In this document: positions 16,145-28,160 of the stretch, one piece after another | How the letters are laid out: each line of letters opens with the position of its first letter | Numbering within the stretch: position 1 is the stretch's first letter | NCBI GenBank assembly: GCA_937126915.1 | Contig: CAKZLM010000155.1 | Location: 1 to 47,737, forward strand | From: an uncultured Alphaproteobacteria bacterium | GTDB lineage: Bacteria; Pseudomonadota; Alphaproteobacteria; Sphingomonadales; SMXR01 | DNA: 47,737 nucleotides | Reading direction: 5' to 3' | Notes under the pieces: generated by a model | Seen by the model: the letters and a program-made list of their open reading frames with translations, nothing else | The model's database searches: none | Told to the model about the DNA's origin: nothing | Program-made: the position numbers and the translations under genes

Positions 16145-19100
16145 ATGAATCAAGAGCTGACAAATTTTTATAATCCAGGTCAAAAGCCGGAAACATTCGA
16201 TGAGATTCAAATCTCTATCGCTAGTCCGGAAAAGATTCGGTCTTGGTCTTTTGGTGAAATCAAAAAGCCAGAAACCATTAACTATCGTACCTTTAAGCCA
16301 GAGCGTGATGGCCTTTTCTGTGCCCGCATCTTTGGCCCTGTAAAAGATTACGAATGCTTATGCGGTAAGTATAAGCGTATGAAATATAAAGGCATCACCT
16401 GTGAAAAGTGTGGTGTTGAAGTAACCTTAGCAAAAGTGCGCCGTGATCGTATGGGTCACATTGAATTGGCGGCACCTGTTGCTCACATTTGGTTCTTAAA
16501 GTCATTGCCAAGCCGCATCGGTTTGTTGCTAGACATGACTTTGAAAGATCTAGAGCGTGTTCTTTATTTTGAATATTATGTGGTTGTTGAACCGGGCTTG
16601 ACCTCGTTGAAACAATTCCAATTATTGTCAGAAGAAGATTATCTTCGTGCTCAAGACGAGTTTGGCGAAGACAGTTTCACGGCTGACATTGGCGCAGAAG
16701 CCATTCAAAAACTTCTAATCGCCATGGATTTGGAAGACGAGCGTGAAAAGTTATTGGTTGAATTGGCTGAGACTAAGTCTGAGCTTAAACCAAAGAAAAT
16801 TGTTAAACGCTTAAAAGTAATTGAAGCGTTCATTGAATCAGGCAACCGCCCTGAGTGGATGATCATGGAAGTTATTCCTGTGATCCCACCTGAGTTGCGT
16901 CCGTTGGTACCACTAGATGGTGGTCGTTTTGCGACATCTGATTTGAACGATTTGTATCGCCGTGTGATCAACCGTAACAACCGTTTGAAGCGTTTGATCG
17001 AATTACGCGCCCCTGATATTATTGTTCGTAACGAGAAGCGTATGCTGCAAGAAGCAGTTGACGCCTTGTTTGACAATGGTCGTCGTGGTCGCACCATTAC
17101 TGGTGCTAACAAGCGTCCGTTGAAATCTTTGAGCGATATGCTTAAAGGTAAGCAAGGTCGTTTCCGTCAAAACTTGCTTGGTAAGCGTGTTGACTATTCT
17201 GGTCGTTCTGTGATCGTGGTTGGCCCTGAATTGATGTTGCATCAATGTGGTTTGCCTAAGAAAATGGCCTTGGAATTGTTCAAGCCATTTATCTATGCGC
17301 GTCTTGACCAAAAAGGTATTGCTAACACCATTAAGCACGCCAAGAAATTTGTTGAGCGTGAGCACCGCGAAGTTTGGGACATTCTTGATGAAGTGATCCG
17401 CGAACATCCGGTTATGCTTAACCGCGCACCAACACTTCACCGCTTAGGCATTCAGGCATTTGAACCTGTGTTGATTGAAGGTAAAGCCATTCAATTGCAT
17501 CCATTGGTTTGTTCTGCCTTTAACGCTGACTTTGATGGTGACCAAATGGCGGTACACGTTCCGTTGAGCCTTGAGGCACAATTGGAAGCGCGTGTATTGA
17601 TGATGTCAACCAACAACATTTTGAGCCCATCAAACGGTAAGCCTATTATCGTTCCGTCTCAGGATATTGTTTTGGGTATTTACTATCTAACCTTGGACCG
17701 CGAAGGCGAGCCGGGTGAGGGCATGGCCTTCTCAAGCCTTGATGAAATTCACATGGCTTTGGATAATGGTGACATTACCTTGCAATCTAAAATTATTGGT
17801 CGTTTTGATACGGTAGATGCTGAGGGTAACTCGATCGTTCAACGTGTTGAAACCACTCCGGGTCGTATGTTGCTTTCTGAGCATTTACCGCGCAATGCCA
17901 ACATCAGCTTTGATCTGATCAACCGCGTTTTGACCAAGAAAGACGTGTCTGACGTTATTGACGTTGTCTATCGTCACTGTGGTCAGAAAGAAACCGTAAT
18001 TTTCTGTGATCACATCATGGGGTTAGGTTTCAAACGTGCGGCGATGGCGGGTATTTCGTTCGGTAAGGATGACATGGTTATTCCTGAGGCTAAAGAAGCC
18101 TTGGTTAACGAAACCCGTGAATTGACCAAAGAATATGAAGAGCAGTATCAAGAAGGTTTGATCACCCAGGGTGAGAAATACAACAAAGTTGTAGACGCTT
18201 GGGCTCAATGTACCGATAAAGTCGCTGACGAAATGATGAAGAAAATTTCATCTGCAGCGGTTGACGAAAACGGTCGTGAAGGTCAGATCAACTCAATTTA
18301 CATGATGGCACACTCTGGTGCTCGTGGTTCTGCGGCGCAAATGAAACAGCTTGCTGGTATGCGTGGTTTGATGGCGAAACCAAGTGGTGAGATTATTGAG
18401 ACACCGATTATTTCTAACTTTAAAGAAGGTCTATCGGTTCTAGAATACTTTAACTCGACCCACGGTGCCCGTAAGGGTCTGGCTGATACGGCGTTGAAAA
18501 CAGCAAACTCTGGTTATCTAACCCGTCGTTTGGTTGACGTTGCCCAAGACTGTGTTGTGATCGAAGACGATTGTGGTACCGAGCGTGGTATTACTGTTGC
18601 TGAGGTTGCAGATGGTGGTGATGTGATTGTGCCTTTGGCTGATCGTATCTTGGGTCGCAGCGCTGCTGTTGATGTTAAGCACCCATTGACTGGTGATGTA
18701 ATTGTTCCTGCTGGTCGCACCATGGATGAAGTGGAAGTTCAAGCCATCGAAACCGCGGGTGTTTCTCAAGTGTTGATCCGTTCGGTTCTAACCTGTGAAA
18801 CCCGTCACGGTGTGTGTGGTACCTGTTACGGTCGTGACTTGGCCCGTGGTACACCAGTTAACGTTGGTGAGGCTGTTGGTGTTATTGCTGCCCAATCAAT
18901 TGGTGAACCTGGTACTCAGTTGACCATGCGTACGTTCCACATTGGTGGTACAGCAACGGTTAACGAGCAGTCTTCAATTGAATCATCTGTTGATGCGGTT
19001 GTTGAATATCGCAACGCCAATGTTGTTGAAAATACCAATGGTCGTTTGGTTGTGATGAGCCGTAACATGGAAGTTGCTTTGATGGATGAAGAAGGCCGCG

Positions 19101-20371
19101 AGCGTGGCGTTCACCGTATTCCTCATGGTGCACACTTGCATGTATCCGATGGTCAGAAAATTGAAAAAGGCACCAAAATCTGTGAATGGGATCCATACAC
19201 TATTCCTATTATCACCGAGCATTCTGGTGTGGCTCACTTTGTTGACTTGATTGATGGTGTTTCTGTTAAAGAAACCACCGATGAAACAACAGGTATTACC
19301 AGTAAAGTGGTTTCTGACTGGCGTTCTAACCCTAAAGGTGCAGACCTTCGTCCGCGCATTACCCTACGTGATGATAAAGACGACGTTGTTACCTTGGCAA
19401 ATGGAACAGAAGCTCGTTACTTCATGTCTGTGGATGCGATTCTATCAGTTGCTGATGGTGCCCGCGTTTCTGCAGGTGACGTGATTGCGCGTATTCCTCG
19501 TGAAGCGGCGAAAACCCGTGATATTACCGGTGGTCTACCACGTGTGGCGGAATTGTTTGAAGCGCGTCGTCCAAAAGATCATGCTATTATCGCTGAGATT
19601 GATGGTGTGGTTGAATTTGGCCGCGATTATAAGAATAAGCGTCGCATTGTGATCCGTCCAAAGGAAGAAGATAAAGAGCCAATGGAATATTTGGTTCCTA
19701 AGGGTAAGCACATTACCATTCAAGAAGGTGAGTTCATCCGCCGTGGTGAATATCTGATTGATGGTCACCCTGCACCACAAGATATTCTTGCTGCTATGGG
19801 TATTGAAGCTTTGGCTGCTTACTTGGTTCAAGAGGTTCAAGAAGTTTACCGCCTACAAGGTGTGAAAATCAACGACAAGCACATTGAAGTGATCGTACGT
19901 CAAATGTTGCAGAAAATTGAGATTACGCATCCGGGTGAATCAACCTTCCTAATTGGCGAGCAAGTGGATCGTGAAGAGTTCCGCGCTGTTAATGAGAAAT
20001 TAGCTGAGGAAAGCAAAGTGGAAGCAAAAGGTAACCCAGTTCTATTGGGTATTACCAAAGCGTCACTGCAAACACGCTCATTCATCTCAGCGGCATCGTT
20101 CCAGGAAACAACCCGCGTTCTAACAGAAGCGGCTGTTGCTGGTAAGAGCGATGACTTGATCGGCTTGAAAGAGAACGTCATTGTTGGTCGCTTGATCCCA
20201 GCTGGTACAGGCGCGATGATGAATCGTTTGCGCATGGAAGCCAATGCCCGCGATATGGCTTTGGAAGAAGTGAACACTGATGAAGAGCCTGTGCCGGATA
20301 TCTTCTTGTCAGATGCTTTGTCATCTGAAGGTGTTTCCAACGAAAGCTTGGAAAAACCAACTGAAGAATAA
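16145..20371 (+). CDS. rpoC: DNA-directed RNA polymerase subunit beta'
   Basis: 1408 residues. It contributes the catalytic magnesium loop NADFDGDQM at residues 460-468 (Asp462, 464, 466). The N-terminal zinc ribbon (Cys71, 73, 86, 89) and the second zinc site ([15 protein letters not shown]) are intact. The start at 16145 follows GAGGAAG and matches [10 protein letters not shown] of relatives; an in-frame ATG at 16082 would add 21 unrelated residues and lies inside the hairpin spacer. The tail ([19 protein letters not shown]) is acidic and lineage-variable. A strong terminator follows, ending the rif unit. Confidence 0.98.
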   Translation: MNQELTNFYNPGQKPETFDEIQISIASPEKIRSWSFGEIKKPETINYRTFKPERDGLFCARIFGPVKDYECLCGKYKRMKYKGITCEKCGVEVTLAKVRRDRMGHIELAAPVAHIWFLKSLPSRIGLLLDMTLKDLERVLYFEYYVVVEPGLTSLKQFQLLSEEDYLRAQDEFGEDSFTADIGAEAIQKLLIAMDLEDEREKLLVELAETKSELKPKKIVKRLKVIEAFIESGNRPEWMIMEVIPVIPPELRPLVPLDGGRFATSDLNDLYRRVINRNNRLKRLIELRAPDIIVRNEKRMLQEAVDALFDNGRRGRTITGANKRPLKSLSDMLKGKQGRFRQNLLGKRVDYSGRSVIVVGPELMLHQCGLPKKMALELFKPFIYARLDQKGIANTIKHAKKFVEREHREVWDILDEVIREHPVMLNRAPTLHRLGIQAFEPVLIEGKAIQLHPLVCSAFNADFDGDQMAVHVPLSLEAQLEARVLMMSTNNILSPSNGKPIIVPSQDIVLGIYYLTLDREGEPGEGMAFSSLDEIHMALDNGDITLQSKIIGRFDTVDAEGNSIVQRVETTPGRMLLSEHLPRNANISFDLINRVLTKKDVSDVIDVVYRHCGQKETVIFCDHIMGLGFKRAAMAGISFGKDDMVIPEAKEALVNETRELTKEYEEQYQEGLITQGEKYNKVVDAWAQCTDKVADEMMKKISSAAVDENGREGQINSIYMMAHSGARGSAAQMKQLAGMRGLMAKPSGEIIETPIISNFKEGLSVLEYFNSTHGARKGLADTALKTANSGYLTRRLVDVAQDCVVIEDDCGTERGITVAEVADGGDVIVPLADRILGRSAAVDVKHPLTGDVIVPAGRTMDEVEVQAIETAGVSQVLIRSVLTCETRHGVCGTCYGRDLARGTPVNVGEAVGVIAAQSIGEPGTQLTMRTFHIGGTATVNEQSSIESSVDAVVEYRNANVVENTNGRLVVMSRNMEVALMDEEGRERGVHRIPHGAHLHVSDGQKIEKGTKICEWDPYTIPIITEHSGVAHFVDLIDGVSVKETTDETTGITSKVVSDWRSNPKGADLRPRITLRDDKDDVVTLANGTEARYFMSVDAILSVADGARVSAGDVIARIPREAAKTRDITGGLPRVAELFEARRPKDHAIIAEIDGVVEFGRDYKNKRRIVIRPKEEDKEPMEYLVPKGKHITIQEGEFIRRGEYLIDGHPAPQDILAAMGIEALAAYLVQEVQEVYRLQGVKINDKHIEVIVRQMLQKIEITHPGESTFLIGEQVDREEFRAVNEKLAEESKVEAKGNPVLLGITKASLQTRSFISAASFQETTRVLTEAAVAGKSDDLIGLKENVIVGRLIPAGTGAMMNRLRMEANARDMALEEVNTDEEPVPDIFLSDALSSEGVSNESLEKPTEE

Positions 20372-20431
20372 GCAATGCTTGTGACTCGCCTATATGCCCT
20401 TTGCGTCATTATGGCTGAGTGAGAATCAAAT

Positions 20432-20471
20432 AAAAGGCCCACTTTCTGATAGTCAGAAGGTGGGCCTTTTT
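20432..20471 (+). terminator. Strong Rho-independent terminator after rpoC
   Basis: A long stem: AAAGGCCCAC plus TTTCTGA pair with TCAGAAG plus GTGGGCCTTT (17 pairs, one wobble) around a three-base loop, ending in TTTTT. The A-run on the 5' side also makes it a candidate bidirectional terminator. Confidence 0.92.
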
Positions 20472-20558
20472 CATTAAGCCTATATTTAGTATGTTTTGTG
20501 TAATTAACCACTAAATATGATTTGATGTGCGATATATTATTACAATCATATTTTTTGG

Positions 20559-20587
20559 TTGACGCGGCTAAGGTCGATGCATATATT
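20559..20587 (+). promoter_or_regulatory. str operon promoter (rpsL-rpsG-fusA-tuf)
   Basis: TTGACG (-35), 17-base spacer, TATATT (-10, 5 of 6). The discriminator is strongly GC-rich (GCGCGCAC), as in promoters under stringent control. The 25 bases upstream of -35 are nearly all A and T, like an UP element. The predicted start is near 20594. Confidence 0.8.
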
Positions 20588-20593
20588 GCGCGC

Positions 20594-20777
20594 ACGCTTG
20601 GGTACAGGTGGTAGCAGATCTCGCTAAACGCTGTACTGAACAAGCCAAATGAAAATGAGAGTTTGTTTGCCGGATGACTTTCTTAGGACCCAAGGGTTGG
20701 GATCCTTAGGATGCTTTTGCATTTTTAGTCATGTGGCTGGTTTATGCTGTTAATGAAACAGAAATTTAGGAAAACGC
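20594..20777 (+). promoter_or_regulatory. 5' untranslated leader of rpsL
   Basis: About 184 bases between the predicted transcription start and the rpsL ATG, long for a bacterial leader. A hairpin can form at 20685-20707 (AGGACCCA with TGGGATCCT, one bulged A). No known riboswitch or r-protein site was recognised with confidence. Together with the rpoC terminator and the promoter this accounts for the 406-base gene-free stretch. Confidence 0.45.
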
Positions 20778-21149
20778 ATGCCTACCATTAACCAATTGGT
20801 GCGAAAGCCACGTAAAAAGCCTGCTGTCCGCAACAAGGTACCAGCGCTTGAGGCTTGCCCACAAAAACGTGGAGTTTGTACTCGCGTATATACAACTACA
20901 CCTAAGAAGCCTAACTCAGCGATGAGAAAGGTAGCTCGTGTTCGCTTGACCAACGGTCAAGAAGTAACCAGCTATATTCCTGGTGAAGGTCACAATTTGC
21001 AAGAACACAGTGTTGTTCTTATCCGCGGCGGTCGTGTAAAAGATTTGCCCGGTGTTCGTTATCATGTTCTGCGCGGTACTTTGGATACACAAGGTGTGTC
21101 TGATCGCCGTCAGGGTCGTTCTAAATATGGCGCTAAGCGTCCTAAGTAA
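20778..21149 (+). CDS. rpsL: 30S ribosomal protein S12
   Basis: 123 residues, full length. It lies at the decoding centre and controls accuracy. The loop [13 protein letters not shown] (lysines 43 and 44) and [14 protein letters not shown] carry the wild-type lysines whose replacement gives streptomycin resistance elsewhere. The conserved aspartate in VKDLPG is the usual site of beta-methylthiolation. SD TTAGGAAAA precedes the ATG. It is the first gene of the str operon, with rpsG 12 bases downstream. Confidence 0.98.
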   Translation: MPTINQLVRKPRKKPAVRNKVPALEACPQKRGVCTRVYTTTPKKPNSAMRKVARVRLTNGQEVTSYIPGEGHNLQEHSVVLIRGGRVKDLPGVRYHVLRGTLDTQGVSDRRQGRSKYGAKRPK

Positions 21150-21155
21150 GGCTAG

Positions 21156-21632
<477 letters not shown>

Positions 21633-21659
21633 TTTTTTAAGTCCAAGGGAATTAGGATA

Positions 21660-23738
21660 ATGGCTCGCAAAACTCCATTAGACCGCTATCGCAATATTGG
21701 TATTATGGCGCACATTGACGCTGGTAAAACCACAACTACTGAACGTGTTCTGTATTATACAGGTCGTTCGCACAAAATCGGTGAAGTGCATGATGGCGCT
21801 GCCACCATGGACTGGATGGAGCAAGAGCAAGAGCGTGGTATTACAATTACCTCTGCTGCGACCACCTGTTTCTGGAATGACCACCGCATTAACATCATTG
21901 ACACCCCAGGTCACGTTGACTTCACTATTGAGGTTGAGCGTTCTTTGCGTGTGTTGGATGGTGCTGTTGCTGTATTTGACTCGGTTGCTGGTGTTGAGCC
22001 TCAATCTGAGACTGTGTGGCGTCAGGCTGACAAATACGGTGTTCCTCGTATGTGTTTCGTCAACAAAATGGACCGTACCGGTGCTGACTTTGATCGTTGT
22101 GTAGACATGATCAAAAAGCGTTTGGGTGCGACCGCTCTTGTTGTTCAGTTGCCAATTGGTGCCGAAGCTGAATACGAAGGTCTTATCGACTTGATTAAAA
22201 ACAAAGAGATCATCTGGAAAGGTGAAGACCTTGGTGCTTCTTATGAGTATCTTGATATTCGCCCTGAATTGGCTGACGCTGCTGAATTAGCGCGCACCGA
22301 GATGATTGAAATGGCTGTTGAAGCTGATGAAGACTTGATGGAAAAATACCTTGAAGGCGAAGAGTTAACCGAAGAAGAGTTGATCGCTGCCATCCGTAAA
22401 GGTACCATCGCTGGTAACTTCGTTCCTGTCTTGAACGGTACGGCCTTTAAAAACAAAGGTGTTCAGCCATTGCTTGACGCTGTTGTTAATTTCATGCCGT
22501 CTCCACTAGACTTGCCTGACATGAATGGTGTTTCTGTTGATGATGAGGAAAAGGAATTGTTCCGCGCTCCTTCTGATGAAGAGCCGTTCTCAGCTCTTGC
22601 CTTCAAAATCATGACTGACCCGTTTGTAGGTTCTTTGACTTTCGTGCGAATTTACTCTGGTGTTCTAGAAGCTGGTTCTTCTGTATTGAACTCAGTAAAA
22701 GGCAAGAAAGAAAAGGTTGGTCGTATGTTGGAGATGCACTCTAACAATCGTGAAGACATTAAAGAAGCTCGTGCTGGTGACATCGTTGCATTGTGTGCAA
22801 TGAAAGAAACCACTACTGGTGACACTTTGTGTGCTTCTACCAAGCCAATTATTCTAGAGCGTATGGAATTCCCTGATCCAGTGATCGAGGTTGCTGTTGA
22901 GCCTAAGACCAAAGCTGACCAAGAAAAAATGGGTATCGCTTTGGCTCGTTTGGCACAGGAAGATCCAAGCTTCCGTGTAACCACCGACCATGAAAGCGGT
23001 CAAACCGTTATTAAAGGTATGGGTGAATTACACCTTGATATCATTGTTGACCGTCTACGTCGTGAATTTAAAGTTGACGCAAACGTAGGTGCCCCTCAAG
23101 TTGCTTACCGTGAGAGCTTGGCTCGTGAAGTTGAAGTTGACTACACTCACAAGAAACAATCTGGTGGTTCTGGTCAATTTGGTCGCGTTAAAATGGTTGT
23201 AACACCTGGTGAGCGCGGTACAGGTATCGAATTTGTTGATGAAATTAAAGGTGGTAACATTCCTCGTGAATATATTCCTTCAATTGACAAAGGTATCCGT
23301 GATGTGGCTGACAGTGGTCATATGATCGGCTTCCCAATTATCGACTTTAATGTTCGTGTTATTGACGGTGCTTATCACGATGTTGACTCTAGCGCGATGG
23401 CGTTTGAGATTGCGGGTCGTGGCGCTATGCGTGAAGCTTGTGAAAAAGCTGGCATCCGTCTTCTTGAGCCGATGATGAAGGTTGAGGTTGTTACACCTGA
23501 AGAGTATATGGGTGACTGTATTGGTGACTTGAATTCACGTCGTGGTCAAGTTAATGGTACTGAAATCCGTGGTAATGCAAACGTAATTGATGCGTTTGTT
23601 CCACTTGCCAACATGTTTGGTTACGTTAACGATTTGCGTTCGTTCTCACAAGGTCGCGCGCAGTTCAGCATGGTATTCTCTCACTATGAAGAAGTTCCGA
23701 AGGCAGTAGCTGAGGAAGTTAAAGAGAAGCTTGCTTAA
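21660..23738 (+). CDS. fusA: Elongation factor G
   Basis: 692 residues, full length. Translational GTPase that drives translocation and, with RRF, ribosome recycling. The G domain shows [15 protein letters not shown] (P-loop), [10 protein letters not shown] (switch I), DTPGHVDF (G3) and NKMDR (G4); domains II-V follow, with the domain IV loop [13 protein letters not shown] region (as [11 protein letters not shown]). SD AAGGGAATTAGGA is strong. It sits in the standard rpsL-rpsG-fusA-tuf order. A second, mitochondrial-like EF-G is not seen in the window. Confidence 0.98.
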   Translation: MARKTPLDRYRNIGIMAHIDAGKTTTTERVLYYTGRSHKIGEVHDGAATMDWMEQEQERGITITSAATTCFWNDHRINIIDTPGHVDFTIEVERSLRVLDGAVAVFDSVAGVEPQSETVWRQADKYGVPRMCFVNKMDRTGADFDRCVDMIKKRLGATALVVQLPIGAEAEYEGLIDLIKNKEIIWKGEDLGASYEYLDIRPELADAAELARTEMIEMAVEADEDLMEKYLEGEELTEEELIAAIRKGTIAGNFVPVLNGTAFKNKGVQPLLDAVVNFMPSPLDLPDMNGVSVDDEEKELFRAPSDEEPFSALAFKIMTDPFVGSLTFVRIYSGVLEAGSSVLNSVKGKKEKVGRMLEMHSNNREDIKEARAGDIVALCAMKETTTGDTLCASTKPIILERMEFPDPVIEVAVEPKTKADQEKMGIALARLAQEDPSFRVTTDHESGQTVIKGMGELHLDIIVDRLRREFKVDANVGAPQVAYRESLAREVEVDYTHKKQSGGSGQFGRVKMVVTPGERGTGIEFVDEIKGGNIPREYIPSIDKGIRDVADSGHMIGFPIIDFNVRVIDGAYHDVDSSAMAFEIAGRGAMREACEKAGIRLLEPMMKVEVVTPEEYMGDCIGDLNSRRGQVNGTEIRGNANVIDAFVPLANMFGYVNDLRSFSQGRAQFSMVFSHYEEVPKAVAEEVKEKLA

Positions 23739-23747
23739 AGGGATATC

Positions 23748-23761
23748 GGCGGATATCCGCC
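23748..23761 (+). other. Perfect 14-base palindrome between fusA and tuf
   Basis: GGCGGATATCCGCC lies 10 bases after fusA and ~30 before the tuf ATG; a partly repeated GGATATC is just upstream. In RNA it gives a five-pair GC stem with an ATAT loop. It may separate fusA and tuf translation or adjust tuf mRNA stability; an operator cannot be excluded. Confidence 0.45.
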
Positions 23762-23786
23762 AAGGAAATATTTGAAGAAAGGATTT

Positions 23787-24982
23787 ATCCATGGCTAAAG
23801 CTAAGTTTGAGCGGACTAAACCGCATTGTAACATTGGAACCATTGGTCACGTTGACCACGGTAAAACTACTTTGACAGCAGCAATTACCAAGGTATTGGC
23901 AGATGCTGGTATGTCAGAAGCTGTTGACTTCGCGAACATTGACAAAGCTCCTGAAGAGCGTGAGCGCGGTATTACGATTTCTACAGCACACGTTGAGTAT
24001 GAGACAGAAGCGCGTCACTATGCACACGTTGACTGCCCGGGCCACGCTGACTATGTTAAGAACATGATCACTGGTGCGGCACAAATGGACGGTGCTATTT
24101 TGGTTGTTAACGCTGCTGATGGTCCTATGCCTCAAACTCGCGAGCACATTTTGTTGGCTCGTCAGGTTGGTGTACCTGCGTTGGTGGTATTCTTGAACAA
24201 AGTTGACCAAGTTGACGACGAAGAGTTGTTGGAATTGGTTGAGATGGAAATTCGTGAATTGTTGAGCGAATACGACTTCCCTGGTGATGATATTCCTATC
24301 GTTGCTGGTTCAGCTTTGGCTGCATTGGAAGGCCGTGACGAGAACATCGGCGCTGAAAAGATCATGGAATTGATGAAAGCTGTTGATGATTACATTCCAC
24401 AGCCAGAGCGTGCTGTTGACGGTGCTTTCTTGATGCCAGTTGAGGACGTGTTCTCAATTTCAGGCCGTGGTACTGTATGTACTGGTCGTGTTGAGCGCGG
24501 TATTGTAAAAGTTGGTGAAGAGATCGAGATCGTTGGTATCCGTACTACTCAGAAAACGACTGTTACAGGCGTTGAAATGTTCCGTAAGTTGCTTGACCAA
24601 GGTGAAGCAGGCGATAACATTGGTGCTCTACTTCGTGGTGTTGGTCGTGAAGATGTTGAGCGTGGTCAAGTATTGGCGCACGTTGGCTCAATCAACCCTC
24701 ACACTAAATTCGAAGGCGAAGTATATGTGTTGACAAAAGACGAGGGTGGCCGTCACACGCCTTTCTTCGCTAACTATCGTCCACAGTTCTACTTCCGTAC
24801 AACAGACATCACTGGTTCAGTTGAATTGCCAGCTGGTACTGAGATGGTTATGCCTGGTGATAACGTGAAATTGACAGTTGAGTTGATCGCTCCGATCGCA
24901 ATGGACGAAGGTCTTCGTTTCGCGATCCGTGAAGGTGGCCGTACCGTAGGTGCTGGCGTTGTATCAACAATCCTAGATTAAT
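23787..24982 (+). repeat. Direct repeat, copy 2 (covers second tuf)
   Basis: Partner of 6728-7923. Identity starts at the ATCC before the ATG and stops one base after the TAA, so exactly the gene and almost nothing else is shared. Confidence 0.9.
23791..24981 (+). CDS. tuf: Elongation factor Tu (second copy, str operon)
   Basis: 396 residues, the same protein and, as far as I compared, the same nucleotide sequence as the copy at 6732. It is the fourth gene of the str operon, 52 bases after fusA, with its own ribosome-binding site AAGAAAGGA. Two tuf genes, one near secE and one behind fusA, is the ancestral proteobacterial arrangement. The complete lack of silent differences, against different flanks, points to gene conversion. 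A hairpin with a T-run separates it from rpsJ. Confidence 0.98.
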   Translation: MAKAKFERTKPHCNIGTIGHVDHGKTTLTAAITKVLADAGMSEAVDFANIDKAPEERERGITISTAHVEYETEARHYAHVDCPGHADYVKNMITGAAQMDGAILVVNAADGPMPQTREHILLARQVGVPALVVFLNKVDQVDDEELLELVEMEIRELLSEYDFPGDDIPIVAGSALAALEGRDENIGAEKIMELMKAVDDYIPQPERAVDGAFLMPVEDVFSISGRGTVCTGRVERGIVKVGEEIEIVGIRTTQKTTVTGVEMFRKLLDQGEAGDNIGALLRGVGREDVERGQVLAHVGSINPHTKFEGEVYVLTKDEGGRHTPFFANYRPQFYFRTTDITGSVELPAGTEMVMPGDNVKLTVELIAPIAMDEGLRFAIREGGRTVGAGVVSTILD

Positions 24983-25006
24983 CAACTTGAGATAGGTTTA
25001 ATTGGT

Positions 25007-25033
25007 CGCCCCCATTACGGGGGCGCCATTTTT
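25007..25033 (+). terminator. Attenuator-like hairpin between tuf and rpsJ
   Basis: CGCCCCC and GGGGGCG form a seven-pair GC stem around ATTAC; three bases later comes TTTTT. It lies 25 bases after tuf and ends 13 bases before the rpsJ ATG. No separate S10-operon promoter is visible in the short gap, so the hairpin is probably a leaky terminator that lowers read-through from tuf into the S10 operon. Confidence 0.6.
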
Positions 25034-25046
25034 GGAAAGAAGACTG

Positions 25047-25361
25047 ATGGAAACTCAAAACATCCGTATTCGTTTAAAAGCGTTCGATCATCGCATTCTT
25101 GATACTGCGACGACTGAAATCGCTGGTACGGCGAAACGTACAGGTGCTATGGTTCGTGGCCCAATTCCGCTACCAACCAAAATTGAAAAGTACACTGTAT
25201 TGCGTTCTCCGCACGTAAACAAAAAGTCGCGTGAACAGTTTGAAACTCGTACTCACAAACGTCTATTAGACATTGTTGAGCCGACTCCTCAAACAATTGA
25301 CGCATTGATGAAACTCGACCTCGCCGCTGGCGTTGATGTCGAAATTAAATTACAAGGGTAA
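25047..25361 (+). CDS. rpsJ: 30S ribosomal protein S10
   Basis: 104 residues. It is part of the 30S head and, as NusE, binds NusB and NusG in antitermination and transcription-translation coupling. The sequence [19 protein letters not shown] and the loop [20 protein letters not shown] (quoted up to 20 residues) are typical. The start at 25047 is used because GGAAAGAAG precedes it; a possible upstream start at 25002 would translate through the terminator-like hairpin. It opens the S10 operon, with rplC five bases downstream. Confidence 0.97.
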   Translation: METQNIRIRLKAFDHRILDTATTEIAGTAKRTGAMVRGPIPLPTKIEKYTVLRSPHVNKKSREQFETRTHKRLLDIVEPTPQTIDALMKLDLAAGVDVEIKLQG

Positions 25362-25366
25362 GTGAC

Positions 25367-26113
25367 ATGCGAACCGGTGTAATCGGTAAGAAGGTAGGCA
25401 TGACTCGCCTGTTTGATGACAGTGGTAATCACGTTCCTGTAACCGTGGTACAGCTTGAGGGCTGTCAGGTTGTTTCTCAGCGTACTGTTGAGAAAGATGG
25501 ATACGCTGCTGTTCAGTTGGGCGCGGGTGTCAAAAAAGCCAAAAATACAACGGCTGCTCTGCGTGGTCATTTTGCAAAAGCTCAAGTTGAGCCAAAAGCA
25601 AAATTGGTAGAATTCCGTGTTAGCGACGACAACCTAGTTGACGTTGGTGCAGAAATTTCTGCTGACCACTTCGTAGATGGTCAATTTGTGGACGTGGCGG
25701 GTACCAGCATCGGTAAAGGCTTCGCGGGTGGAATGAAACGCCATAACTTTGGCGGTCTTCGTGCTACTCACGGTGTCTCTATTTCCCACCGCTCTCATGG
25801 TTCTACGGGTCAGTGTCAAGATCCAGGCCGCGTTTTCAAAGGTAAGAAAATGGCTGGTCATATGGGTGACGTTCGCGTTACCACGCAAAACTTGGCAATT
25901 GCTCGCACCATGCCGGAAGAAGGTCTTGTGTTGATCAAGGGTTCTGTTCCGGGTTCAAAAGGCGGTTGGGTAATGATTACCGACGCTGTCAAGAAACAGC
26001 TTCCTGAAAGTGCGCCATTCCCGGCGTCAATCGTGAAGCGCGATGAGGTTAAAGCAGCTGCTCCTGCAGAGGAAGCTCCTGTTGAAACCGTTAACGAAGA
26101 AACGCAAGGATAA
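25367..26113 (+). CDS. rplC: 50S ribosomal protein L3
   Basis: 248 residues, slightly long because of an acidic C-terminal tail ([17 protein letters not shown]) common in alphaproteobacteria. It is an early assembly protein near the peptidyl-transferase centre. The central block [20 protein letters not shown] followed by [20 protein letters not shown] contains the glutamine that PrmB methylates in relatives. SD CAAGGG. rplD follows after four bases. Confidence 0.97.
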   Translation: MRTGVIGKKVGMTRLFDDSGNHVPVTVVQLEGCQVVSQRTVEKDGYAAVQLGAGVKKAKNTTAALRGHFAKAQVEPKAKLVEFRVSDDNLVDVGAEISADHFVDGQFVDVAGTSIGKGFAGGMKRHNFGGLRATHGVSISHRSHGSTGQCQDPGRVFKGKKMAGHMGDVRVTTQNLAIARTMPEEGLVLIKGSVPGSKGGWVMITDAVKKQLPESAPFPASIVKRDEVKAAAPAEEAPVETVNEETQG

Positions 26114-26117
26114 GGGC

Positions 26118-26738
26118 ATGAAGCTGGATGTCATTACATTAGATGGCAAAAAAGCTGGCGACATTGAAGTCAGCGACGCTATCTTCGGCTTGGAAAAAAG
26201 AGCCGACATCCTGCATCGGGTAATTACCTGGCAGTTGGCTAAACGCCGCGCCGGTACCCATGCGGTACAATTCCGGAGTGATGTCTCCGGTACAACTAAA
26301 CGGATTGGTCGTCAAAAAGGTGGTGGTACTGCCCGTCACGGTGCTGGTAAAGTTAGCCAGTTCCGCAGCGGTGGTCGCGCTTTTGGTCCGATCCCTCGCG
26401 ATCACGGTTTTAAATTGCCGAAAAAAGTTCGTGCTTTGGGCTTGAAAACAGCTCTAAGCAGCAAACAAGCTGATCAAAAACTTATCATCATTGATGACTT
26501 TGCTATGAAAGAAGCTAAAACTTCTGCCATGGTTGCAAAGCTAGCCAAATTGGGCCTAAGCAATGCTCTATTCATTGATGGTGCTGACGTAAACGATCAG
26601 TTTGCTAACTCTATTCGCAATATTCCAAACATCGACGCGTTGCCGACACAGGGCGCTAACGTATACGACATTCTTCGTCGTGATACTTTGGTTCTGTCTA
26701 AAGCAGCCGTTGCTAAGCTTGAGGAGCGCCTATCATGA
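26118..26738 (+). CDS. rplD: 50S ribosomal protein L4
   Basis: 206 residues. It lines the peptide exit tunnel with its long loop ([20 protein letters not shown]) and binds 23S rRNA domain I. In Escherichia coli it represses the S10 operon through a leader hairpin; here the leader is too short to hold an equivalent. The start at 26118 follows CAAGGATAAGGGC; an in-frame ATG at 26043 would overlap rplC by 71 bases and add unrelated residues. The stop overlaps rplW (ATGA). Confidence 0.97.
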   Translation: MKLDVITLDGKKAGDIEVSDAIFGLEKRADILHRVITWQLAKRRAGTHAVQFRSDVSGTTKRIGRQKGGGTARHGAGKVSQFRSGGRAFGPIPRDHGFKLPKKVRALGLKTALSSKQADQKLIIIDDFAMKEAKTSAMVAKLAKLGLSNALFIDGADVNDQFANSIRNIPNIDALPTQGANVYDILRRDTLVLSKAAVAKLEERLS

Positions 26739-27028
26739 CCTCTGAAAAGCACTATAACACTATTCTAACCCCAGTGATTACAGAGAAATCTACACTGGGT
26801 GGTGAGCAAAACAAGGTTACCTTTAAGGTTCCGTTGAGCGCATCTAAGCCTGAGATTAAAGCAGCCGTAGAAGGTTTGTTTGATGTTAAGGTTGAAGCTG
26901 TTAATACCATCCGTCAGGCTGGTAAGCAAAAACGTTTCCGTGGCAAAATGGGTCAACGCTCTGATTATAAAAAAGCGATTGTTACCCTTGCTGAAGGTCA
27001 ATCTATCGACGTGACGACGGGAGTATAA
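26735..27028 (+). CDS. rplW: 50S ribosomal protein L23
   Basis: 97 residues. It sits at the exit of the peptide tunnel and forms the docking site for trigger factor and SRP. The opening [20 protein letters not shown] and the RNA-binding extension [20 protein letters not shown] are conserved. It overlaps rplD by four bases and is followed one base later by rplB, so it is translationally coupled on both sides. Confidence 0.97.
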   Translation: MTSEKHYNTILTPVITEKSTLGGEQNKVTFKVPLSASKPEIKAAVEGLFDVKVEAVNTIRQAGKQKRFRGKMGQRSDYKKAIVTLAEGQSIDVTTGV

Positions 27029-27029
27029 A

Positions 27030-27866
27030 ATGGCCTTAAAGCAATATAAACCCGTAACCAATTCACAGCGTGGTCTTGTTCTTGTTGACCGTTCTGAATT
27101 GCACAAAGGTAAGCCGGTTAAGAAATTGACCGAAGGTTTGACCAAATCTGGTGGTCGCAACAACATGGGCCGTATTACATCACGTCGTCGTGGTGGTGGT
27201 CACAAGCGTACCTACCGTTTGATCGATTTTAAACGTCAAAAGTGGGATGTTGAAGCAACTGTTGAGCGTCTAGAGTACGATCCTAACCGTACTGCGTTCA
27301 TCGCGTTGGTTACCTACACTGATGGTGAACAAGCATACATCATTGCTCCACAGCGTTTAGCTGTTGGCGATAAAATTATCGCTGGTGAGAAGGTTGACAT
27401 TCAGCCTGGTAACGCCATGCCAATGAAAAGCATGCCTGTTGGAACGATTATTCATAACATTGAGATGAAGCCAGGTAAGGGCGCGCAAATCGCTCGTTCT
27501 GCTGGTACCTATGCTCAACTTGTTGGTCGTGACCGTGGATACGCTATCATCCGTCTAAGCTCTGGCGAAACTCGTTTGATTCGCGCTGAGTGTATGGCAA
27601 CTGTTGGTGCTGTATCTAACCCTGACAACCAAAACACGACTTTAGCGAAAGCTGGTCGTAACCGTTGGTTAGGTCGTCGTCCGAGTGTTCGTGGTGTTGC
27701 TATGAACCCGGTAGATCACCCGCACGGTGGTGGTGAGGGTCGTACGTCTGGTGGTCGTCACCCAGTGACACCATGGGGCAAACCGACTAAAGGTAAACGT
27801 ACCCGTTCTAATAAAGCGAGCGATAAATATATTTTACGTTCGCGTCATGAACGCAAGAAGAGATAG
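27030..27866 (+). CDS. rplB: 50S ribosomal protein L2
   Basis: 278 residues. It is one of the proteins closest to the peptidyl-transferase centre and needed for subunit association. The near-C-terminal loop [20 protein letters not shown] contains the conserved histidine next to the catalytic centre. The basic N-terminal [20 protein letters not shown] and arginine-rich C-terminus are normal. SD ACGGGAG. rpsS starts 13 bases later. Confidence 0.98.
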   Translation: MALKQYKPVTNSQRGLVLVDRSELHKGKPVKKLTEGLTKSGGRNNMGRITSRRRGGGHKRTYRLIDFKRQKWDVEATVERLEYDPNRTAFIALVTYTDGEQAYIIAPQRLAVGDKIIAGEKVDIQPGNAMPMKSMPVGTIIHNIEMKPGKGAQIARSAGTYAQLVGRDRGYAIIRLSSGETRLIRAECMATVGAVSNPDNQNTTLAKAGRNRWLGRRPSVRGVAMNPVDHPHGGGEGRTSGGRHPVTPWGKPTKGKRTRSNKASDKYILRSRHERKKR

Positions 27867-27879
27867 GGGGCTTTAAACA

Positions 27880-28158
27880 ATGGCTCGTTCAATTTGGAAA
27901 GGTCCCTTTGTTGATCTCTACCTGCTTAAGAAAGCAGAAGAAGCTCAATCTGGAGGGAAGAAGGCACCGATTAAGACATGGTCTCGTCGATCAACTATCG
28001 TGCCTCAATTCGTCGGTCTAACTTTTAATGTATACAACGGCAAGCAGTTCATTCCTGTGTTGGTTGTTGAAGACATGGTTGGCCATAAACTTGGTGAATT
28101 TGCACCGACTCGTACCTACTATGGTCACGGTGTCGACAAAAAAGCGAAGAGAAAATAA
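27880..28158 (+). CDS. rpsS: 30S ribosomal protein S19
   Basis: 92 residues. It forms part of the 30S head with S13 and touches the A-site finger of the large subunit. [20 protein letters not shown], the [15 protein letters not shown] block and [20 protein letters not shown] are all recognisable. The SD AGGGGGC is strong. rplV begins two bases after the stop. Confidence 0.98.
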   Translation: MARSIWKGPFVDLYLLKKAEEAQSGGKKAPIKTWSRRSTIVPQFVGLTFNVYNGKQFIPVLVVEDMVGHKLGEFAPTRTYYGHGVDKKAKRK

Positions 28159-28160
28159 CC

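Noticed and set aside
19900-20643. Long minus-strand open frame (247 codons) antisense to the end of rpoC
   Set aside because: It overlaps the conserved rpoC coding sequence and the strong terminator, has no ribosome-binding site and a composition expected from reverse reading of rpoC codons.
25002-25046. Upstream start for rpsJ (15 additional residues)
   Set aside because: The extension would be translated from the terminator-like hairpin and does not resemble S10 N-termini; GGAAAGAAG supports the start at 25047.
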